From Thraustochytrium sp. TN22 (Eukaryota; Sar; Bigyra; Thraustochytrida; Thraustochytriidae), in NCBI GenBank assembly GCA_013306675.1, contig JABLUY010000039.1, positions 87,219 through 151,218 on the forward strand: DNA of 64,000 bases, in the 5' to 3' direction. Shown here in pieces: positions 8,293-15,800 of the stretch (positions within the stretch are counted from its first letter, which is position 1; each line of letters opens with the position of its first letter). The notes under the pieces were generated by a model that did not search any database, had not been told where the DNA came from, and saw only the letters and a list, made by a program, of their open reading frames with translations. The translations under genes were made by a program, and so were the position numbers.

Positions 8293-11200
8293 TCAGTCGG
8301 CAGGGAGGCGGCGGCTCACGCGGTCAGCGCGGCCGGAGGCCGGGAGGGCTGCGAGAGGAGCTTGAGCGAGAGAACCGAGGGGGCTGAGGCTTGTAGGCTG
8401 CGACCTGCGATCCGCGGCCGCCCTCGGGCTCGAAGCCGGGAAGCGAAGGATGCTCCTCCTCTTTGGAACCACCGTCTCCGCTGCTCGCGCCGCCTGTGAG
8501 TCATCGACGGCTTCGCGGAGGCGCTCCGCAAGAGTGGCGATCTCCTCGGTGGTGCCGCCACTGGTCATGCGTGCGTAGAGCAGGTTACATGTACCCATAC
8601 CAAAGGCTCCGGTCCACGTGTTCTGGCTGGTCATGGCTTCTTCAAGCACGCACGGGATCATGCGCTTGCCCCGACTGCGGATATAGTTGAACTCGGCCTT
8701 GCAGTAGTTGTCCTTGGAGACTGGACCGTTTACCTTGTCCATGTAGCTGCGCGTCACGAAGATGACAATCACCTCGGAGTCGTCGATGCCCTTCGCCAAC
8801 ACATCGTGGATCTCGTGGCCGGACTTGCGCGGCGCCTCTCTCTGGTCCAGCCAGCAGCGGATGTGATAATCGAGCTCCAGTGCTTCAGCGACCTTCGCCA
8901 CTACCTTGTGCGTTTCGTATTCGGGAGCCTCGCCCCAAGCATGCGAGAGAAAGACGTCGAAGGCCTTGCTTGTCGGATGCGGAGTTTGGTTCAAAGGCGG
9001 AAAGAGACTGTCCATCGCGCGCTGTGGCTCTGCGAGGTCCTTGAACTGGTCGCGCGCCTTCTTGACGGCCGATTTGACAGGGTTGCAAGCCAGGAAGCTG
9101 CGATGCTTCGCGTCAGCGGCCAGTGCAGCGAGGGCTCCACAGGCGCGCGCTTGCACACGTTCATTGCGGCGAAATCGACGCATCGCCTCTAGGACGGTAC
9201 GGACAAAGCATGAGTTCGGGGTGAGACAGGTCGAGACGCTCGGATCTGCGGCGAAGACTTCCAATGTGCGACATCCGGACTCTTGTACTTCTGCGGAGGT
9301 CGCGTGCTGGCGCATGGCTTCAACGATCGTCTCGCCAGCCTTTTGCTCGGGACCGAGGAGGTGACGGCAGCCCTCGTGACGCGCAACGTGAAGGCGCGCG
9401 CACCACGCATGGTGCTGTAGCACGGTATCAGCCTGGTGTTCACGCATGGCGTAAAGCACAGCATCGCCAATCTCTGGCAAATGGCCAAGCGCAGCTGCGT
9501 TTTCCTCGCTGCGCGTTAGCACTGCAAAGACCTCGCACACGTGGCGCTGCACCTCGGGGACTCTCAGATGGAAGTCCGCCGTCTGAAGAATGACGTCACT
9601 GCAGTCTGGCCGCCTGCAGAGCTGCTCTTGGTAGTGGCCCGTCTGACGAATGAGTCTCGTGAGCGTCTCAAGCCCCGCCACCTGAATGTCAGCTTGCTGG
9701 TCGTATATGCACATGTGTGCGAGGATGCAGTCGAAGGTGGAAGGGCTGACGGCATCCTCGTCCTCGCAATGGTGGCGAGCGGCGAGCGCTCCTAAAACTT
9801 CGAGAGCGCTCTTGACTACATCGGCGCTACTATCGAGCTGCGAGATTGCCTCAAGCGCGGCTGCGTAAGCGCCGCGGTCATGATCTTGCGTTCCCTGGGG
9901 CAGCTTGCTGAGGAGGTGCAGACATGCAGACTTCACGCCGTCGTGACTGGTGTGATCGACCGTGCTGATCACAACGTCGTACGTCTCAAGGGGAAGCGAC
10001 CCCGCGGTGGTATCATTGCCCGCCAGAGCAGCCAAGGCCCCGCTCGCGTACATGACGACGCCCGGGTCATCCATGTGCTCACGTATGCAATCCAGGACGT
10101 AATGGCAAGCATCCGTCTTCTCGCGCAACAGCTGTGCAGCCTCGCAGTTTGCTGCCAGCATGCACAGTGCGGCGCAGGCATGAGCCTGAACGTCGCGATG
10201 CCGCAAATGCCTCCGGAGGACCGCAAAGACACAAGCGTTGGCAGCCTTGTGTAGACGGGTTGCGAGATGCAATCGAATGCGCTTGCAGGACGCGAGGCTC
10301 TCGAGCGCGGCCCAGGCGTTGGCCTGAGCAGTCGCATCTTTGCTGAAGGATTGCATCACTCGGATGATGTCGGGCCCTGCGCTGTTCGTCTGCCCGATGG
10401 AGATGCAGATGTCGTCAGTGACGGCAAGGTACCCCAAGGCGCCACACGCTTGCGCCTGGACTTTGCTGTCGTCCCGGTGACGTCGCATGGCTTCAATGAT
10501 GCAGCCGTCGACCTTCAGCGCGCCGAGGTACTCTGCGTGGTCAGTGCGAGCCCTTGATAGCTCTTGTAGCGCCTTGCAGGCTTCCTCTTGCACATCGCTG
10601 GCATCCTGATGGCCACGCATCGACTCCAAAATGCCCGCACCGGCGCCAAGCTCCATGAGGACCGTCGCGCTGCGCGCGTCCCTCGCGAGGGCGTAGAGGG
10701 CTCGGCACGCTTTGGCTTGAATGGTGGGGTCGCTGCGGTGTGCGCGCATGGCCTGAAGTATGACCTCACCGATGTAGAGGTCCAAGCCGAGCTGAGACGC
10801 GTTGCCCTTACCCAGAGCGAGGTTGCCGACTGCGGCGCACGCATGGGCCAGCACGATCGGGTCGGAGGGATGTTCGCGCATGGCGTCCATCACGTGGTGA
10901 CCAGCCTGGAGATCTCGCTGAAAGGTCCTTTGATTCTGCCGATCATGCTCGGTGCAGACAGCCAGAAAGGCGCAGGCTGCCGCCTGAAGGTCTGCGTGGC
11001 GTTGGTGGGTGCCCATGAGCTCCAACACGCGCTCTGCCGGCCTCACTGCGCGTCTGCAGAGGTCCCTGCCTTCTTGACCTGCATACAAATAGCTCAGCAC
11101 CCAAAGCGCGACTGCAAGTAGGCGCGGGTCGCTGACCTTGCCCGAGCGCACGACCTTTTGAACCTTTGCGAGGACACCACCGGGCTGTTTGTACCTGAGA

Positions 11201-11676
11201 CACACCTCGCGCAGCTCATCGCAATTGGCCGCCCTCCGGAGTTCCTCGTAGACATGGTGGAGCGCTTTCGCTCTGAAGTTGGGATCCTTGATTTGGCGAG
11301 CAAGCTCTAGTTGGGAAATACTCGCGACCTTGTCGGGGCCAAGCTCCGCCCTTGCCGCCTGAAAGGCGAGACTCAGGCGTTCAGCATCGGCGGCCAAGTT
11401 CATCGTCCTGTAAGGCGTCGCCAGCAACTCGTGGCCCCAGGCCAGCCACCCCTGTTCGCCCGCAGCCTTGGGTGTCCAGACCTCGCAGATGCCCTGCATA
11501 AGCGCGACGAGCTGCGCGACAAGGACCTCCTCCGCCTCCAAGGGCCGCAGCAGCGCTGCGGCCTGCTCCAGCGTCTGGCTCAGCTCCAGCGCGTCCTCGC
11601 GGAACACCGTGGCATCCTTGAGACTCCTGGCGGCCTCGTCCGCGCGCGCGGCCAGCTCCGCGTACGGCCCCCTCAT
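8293..11676 (-). CDS. ARM-repeat protein with C-terminal TIR domain (SARM1-like layout)
   Basis: The protein has 1127 residues. The start at 11676 is supported by 'MRGPYAELAARA' matching the start of the next gene. Residues 1-200 are a helical region with a conserved 'CEVWTPK...GEQGWLAW'. Residues ~200-890 are ARM repeats of the 'MRAH..D..IQAKACRAL' kind, closed by 'KSAVKKARDQFKDLAEPQRA'. Residues ~904-1056 are a TIR domain: 'FDVFLSHAWG' (first strand), 'CWLD' and 'GIDDSEVIVIFVT'. 'NYCKAEF' places Glu995 where plant TIRs have W-C-x-x-E-L and SARM1 has its catalytic Glu642. TIR enzymes cleave NAD+, so such activity is possible. The last 40 residues ('RSQPTS', 'RVSRRLPAD') are shared with the neighbour. 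No SAM domain is seen, unlike SARM1. Confidence 0.9.
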   Translation of the reverse strand: MRGPYAELAARADEAARSLKDATVFREDALELSQTLEQAAALLRPLEAEEVLVAQLVALMQGICEVWTPKAAGEQGWLAWGHELLATPYRTMNLAADAERLSLAFQAARAELGPDKVASISQLELARQIKDPNFRAKALHHVYEELRRAANCDELREVCLRYKQPGGVLAKVQKVVRSGKVSDPRLLAVALWVLSYLYAGQEGRDLCRRAVRPAERVLELMGTHQRHADLQAAACAFLAVCTEHDRQNQRTFQRDLQAGHHVMDAMREHPSDPIVLAHACAAVGNLALGKGNASQLGLDLYIGEVILQAMRAHRSDPTIQAKACRALYALARDARSATVLMELGAGAGILESMRGHQDASDVQEEACKALQELSRARTDHAEYLGALKVDGCIIEAMRRHRDDSKVQAQACGALGYLAVTDDICISIGQTNSAGPDIIRVMQSFSKDATAQANAWAALESLASCKRIRLHLATRLHKAANACVFAVLRRHLRHRDVQAHACAALCMLAANCEAAQLLREKTDACHYVLDCIREHMDDPGVVMYASGALAALAGNDTTAGSLPLETYDVVISTVDHTSHDGVKSACLHLLSKLPQGTQDHDRGAYAAALEAISQLDSSADVVKSALEVLGALAARHHCEDEDAVSPSTFDCILAHMCIYDQQADIQVAGLETLTRLIRQTGHYQEQLCRRPDCSDVILQTADFHLRVPEVQRHVCEVFAVLTRSEENAAALGHLPEIGDAVLYAMREHQADTVLQHHAWCARLHVARHEGCRHLLGPEQKAGETIVEAMRQHATSAEVQESGCRTLEVFAADPSVSTCLTPNSCFVRTVLEAMRRFRRNERVQARACGALAALAADAKHRSFLACNPVKSAVKKARDQFKDLAEPQRAMDSLFPPLNQTPHPTSKAFDVFLSHAWGEAPEYETHKVVAKVAEALELDYHIRCWLDQREAPRKSGHEIHDVLAKGIDDSEVIVIFVTRSYMDKVNGPVSKDNYCKAEFNYIRSRGKRMIPCVLEEAMTSQNTWTGAFGMGTCNLLYARMTSGGTTEEIATLAERLREAVDDSQAARAAETVVPKRRSILRFPASSPRAAADRRSQPTSLSPLGSLAQAPLAALPASGRADRVSRRLPAD

Positions 11677-12385
11677 CTCGCTCGCCGCTAGCCCGTCCTG
11701 GGCTAGCTAGCTGGAGACCCCGCGCGCCTCGTTGCCAGTCTGCCTGGCAGTGACTCCCTCGCAGCCGCGCGGCGGCCGGGCCTGGGCGGCTCCCAGCGAT
11801 CACGATCAGCTCGCGCACCAATGCCTGCCGGCCACTTTCGTAGCCTACTAGCCTAGGCCTAATGTTAGGTGTGTGGTTGATGATGATCGACTCGCGTCTT
11901 AGCTCTAGAGTTAGCGCGTGCACGGCGTGCACGCGCTGCGCAGCACCGCGGTAGGTAGCCTCACTGTGAGTGCCAGGAGCTGCGCAGCCTTGACCGCGGA
12001 GGCGGGGCGGCGCGGGCCTCCACGCGAAGTCCGGGCGCAGTCCGGCGGGCAGCTAGCTCTCTCATTTGGTTTGCTCTCTCAGAGGAGATCAGGCTCGAGT
12101 GCAGCGCGGCGCAGTGTGGATCGCCGCCCGGCGCCGCAACTCGGAACCGAGAGGCACGACTGGCACGACGCGGAGGCGCAGGAAGAAAGGCTCCGTGGCA
12201 AGAGCGGCTGAGCGGAAGATGCGGGGCAGGCTGCGCAGGGTCTGTGGGCCCGACGAGGGCCGGAGGAAGGCCCGCAAAGCTTGAGCGAAAGCCTGGAGCG
12301 AACGCCTTGTGCTTTGGTTGCTTCCGCAACGCCTTGCGCGCCTCGCGGCGCGAGTCTTGCTGCGAGTAAGTTAGGGGAAGGCGCA

Positions 12386-12505
12386 CGAGGTTGCCACGCG
12401 GTGCGACGCAGTGCAGGCAGCTCGGTATTTTACTTTCTGTGCCAGCGAGGTTGCCACGCGGTGCGACGCAGTGCAGGCAGCTCGGTATTTGACTTTCTGT
12501 GCCAG
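12386..12505. repeat. 60-bp tandem duplication
   Basis: Two adjacent copies, 12386-12445 and 12446-12505, differ by one base ('GGTATTTTACTTT' versus 'GGTATTTGACTTT'). Each starts 'CGAGGTTGCCACGCGGTGCG'. Confidence 0.9.
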
Positions 12506-12663
12506 CGAGGCCCGGGGCCAGCTGACCTCCAGCTAGCTAGCTCACTGCACTGGCAGTAGCCAGCTACCCTTGAGAGAACTCGCGGCGGCTTTGGAGAGGG
12601 AGAACACGAGCAGCGCAATCGGGCTCGCCTTCGGGTTCGGGGATCGCCTCTTCAGCTTGGCTG

Positions 12664-12859
12664 CTGAGGGCGCTCGTCTCGAGAGTCGAGACCGAGCTTC
12701 ACCGAGGTCTGCGTCCGTGCGAGCGCGACATGGGCTCGAGCTGATCGGCGCGCCTCGTCCGTCTGCTCCGTTTGAACCCTCTCGTTGCACTTCCGCTCGC
12801 CAAGGTCCAAGGAAAGGCGCTCGCTCATCAAGATTTTTAAAATTTGTGTACATTGATGA
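12664..12859. repeat. 3'-flank segment shared with 8110-8292
   Basis: Homologous to the downstream flank of the ARM-TIR gene at 8293. The similarity runs straight into the last codons of both genes ('RRLPAD'). Confidence 0.8.
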
Positions 12860-15800
12860 TCAGTCGGCAGGGAGACGGCGGCTCACGCGCTTGGCGCGGC
12901 CGGAATCCGCGAGAGGCACTCTCGCGAGAGAACCGACGGGGCTGATACTTGTGGGCTGCGACCTGAGATCCATGGCCGGACTCGGAGAAGCTGAGGTCGA
13001 AGTTGAGGTGCGCAGATTGCTCTTCATCTTCATCTTCGAAAGCGATGCTTTCGCTGCTGCTGGGGCTGGGGCTGGCGACGAGTCGCCGATGACATCGTAA
13101 ATGCGATCCGCAAGTCTGGCAATCCCCTCGGAGGTATTGCCAGCGAGAAGGCGCGTGACGTGCCGGTTGCTAAACTTTGCGCCGAAGACCCCCCACCATG
13201 CGCCGGTGTCTGCCATCTCCACGTCCAGTACACAAGGGATCATGCGCCGGAGCTTGTGCTTCGTCTGGATGTAGGCAAAGTCGGCCGTGCACTTGTCGTC
13301 CTCAAAGTTGTTCACCTTCTCCATGTAGCTGCGGGTCACGAAGATCACGCTCGCCTTGGAGTTGTCGATGCCACGCGTCCTGGCGCCTTGCTCCGCGCCT
13401 TGCGAAAGCGGTACCTCGGCCTCGTCCAGCCAGCAGCGGAGGTTGTACTTGCGTCCCAGCTCCGTCGCAATCTCCTTGATCCTTGCGCTCGTCTCGGAGT
13501 CTGGTCCTCCGGCGTGCGAGAGAAAGACATCATGCAGCTCCGTGGTGTAGGCTGGTAGTGAAGCTGGGTTGCGAGCAGGACAGAACCTCTCCAGCGCGCG
13601 CTGGGGCTCTGAGTGTGCCTTCAACCTTTTGCACGCCCGCTTGACGAGAGCCTTTGCTCCGAGCGAAGAAAGAAAGCTCCGGCTGTGCGCATCTCTGCCC
13701 AGTGTTGCGAGGGCGTCGCACGCGCAACGCTGGAGGAGGACGTCTGTTTCGAAGTCCTGCATGGCGCCAAGGACGGCGCCACCTGCTTCCTGCTCCTGGA
13801 CGAGGATGATCGATGTGCGCAAGTCCGTAGCAAGCGCCCGTAGCGCGCCGCAGCCAGCAATTTGCACGAAGCGGTCGTCCCTGTGCGTGCTCATGGCTGC
13901 AATGACATCTTCGCCGGCTCGTTGTTCGCGCCCGAGAGACTGGCAATGATCTCTGAGACGCGCGATGTGTCGGATTGCGTGGCACGCGTGCACCTGCAGC
14001 ACGGCGTCCTTCGGGAAAGCACGCATGGCGCCGAGCACAGCTTTGCCTAGGCCGTGCAGATCGTCGAGAGAGGCTGCGTTGCGCTCGCTCTGCGTTAGAG
14101 AGGCGACGATCTCGCACAAATGGCACTGGATGCCGACGGACTTGCAGTAGCTTGTCGCAATCCGAAGAAGGACCTCGCCATAGGCGGGCTGGCCACAGAA
14201 AAGATCCTGGTAGCTCGGCTGGCGAACGAGCTCACTGAGCAGCTCCAAGGCCGCCATCTGCACCTCAGCTTGCTGCGGATTCGCGTGCACGACTTCGAAG
14301 ATGGAGTCGAGGGTCCCAGCGTCCAATCCCTCGCCTAGGCGCTCGCGAGCGGCGATTTTTCGTAGGGCCTTGAGTGCCTTCGCGCGCCTGGTGTGACCCA
14401 GGTCGGTCTTGCGGGCAGCCTCGTCGGGCTTTCGGGCAGCCTCGCCGGTCTTGCGGGCGGCCTCGCCGATCTTGCGGGCAACATCGCCGGTCTTGCGGGC
14501 AGCCTCGCCGGTCTTGCGGGCAGCCTCGCCAGTCTTGTGTACGCGGTCAAGGTTTTCACTGGGCACTCTGGGCGTGCTGACGAGACGCACAGCTGCAGGC
14601 TGCTCGCCGACGTCAGAGAGGTAGTCGTCCGAGCGCTCGGCAGCCATGCTTCGCATTTTACGTGCATGGGATCTCGCGCCGGTGGACTTGGCACCGCCAG
14701 CAGCGGGAGCAATCCGCGATTTGCGAGCCGCGGGTGTGGAGGGGCGCGGCTTGGGAAGCACGGGCGTCGAAGAAGGCGGTCCGTGAGTTGCGGGCGGCGA
14801 AGGGCGCGGCTTGCGGGGCGCTGACGTGGATGTGTGCGACTTGCGAGGCCCGGACGCGGAAGGTCGCGAAGTGGAGGGCAGGCGCGTGCTCGACAGATCC
14901 GTAGGCATCACTGGCGTACTCGGCAGTGCCGTAGAGGTCATAGGCCTGCTTGGCAGAATCGTGGAGGGTGCGGGCGTGCTCTGCAGAACCGTGGAGAGCA
15001 TGGGCGTGCTCTGCAGAACCGGGGAGGCAGGACGTGAGGTTTGAAGGCGGCTGCTCTTTCTCGCCAGGGTGGAGTCGCCCGACTCCGTCCTCCTCGTGGT
15101 TGTCCTCCTTGGCCTCTCCGTCAGCGTAGGACTTGCCCTGGTCCTTTGTTCAGCCTGGTCTGCCGTGTCAAACTCGGTGAAAATGCGGTTCGCGAGCCTG
15201 GTGACCTCACTCGTACTGCCGCCGTCGAGCATTTTTGTGATGCGTCGATCGCCTACTGTATAGAGCAGTTTACCGTCCCACGTTTTGGGGTCGGCCATGT
15301 CTGCCTCGAGGGGGCAGAAAATCATCCGCGCACGCGTGTGCTTCCTAATAATGTATTGAAGCTCGTCCTTGCAGAAGTCCGATTCGGAGTCCTTCGAGTT
15401 CACCTTGTCCATGTATTCGCGTGTCACGAAGATGACGCTCCCCTTGGACTGCTCGATGCCTTCCCTGATTCCGTCCGAAATATCGCGGGTTGCGGTGGTG
15501 CCGCGCGACAGCTTGTCTTCGTCAAACCAGCAGCGGATGTTGTGCTTGGATCGCAGCTTCTTCGCAATGGACTTGACCGCATCGTGTGTCCTGCCCTTCT
15601 CACCCCAGGCGTGTGCGAGAAAGACGTCGTACTGCGGACCTGCATGTGTGGTCGGTGCAGGGTCAGGGTGGAGCTTCGCGAGCGCGCGCTGGATCTCTTC
15701 GCGATTCCTGAATCGTTTACTTGCCACCTCAACGGGATGCTTGGCGTCGATATTGAGCAGAAAATCGCGGTTTTCTGCGTCTGCGGCCAGCGACGCGAGC

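Larger units (their letters stand above)
11677..12859. other. Intergenic between the two ARM-TIR genes
   Basis: Holds the presumed promoter of the ARM-TIR gene, 'CTAGCTAGCTAG' runs, a 60-bp tandem duplication (12386-12505) and the shared 3' flank (12664-12859). A fragment near 12240-12370, including 'GCGAGTCTTGCTGCGA', recurs at 19195-19335, upstream of the next gene. No gene supported. Confidence 0.6.
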
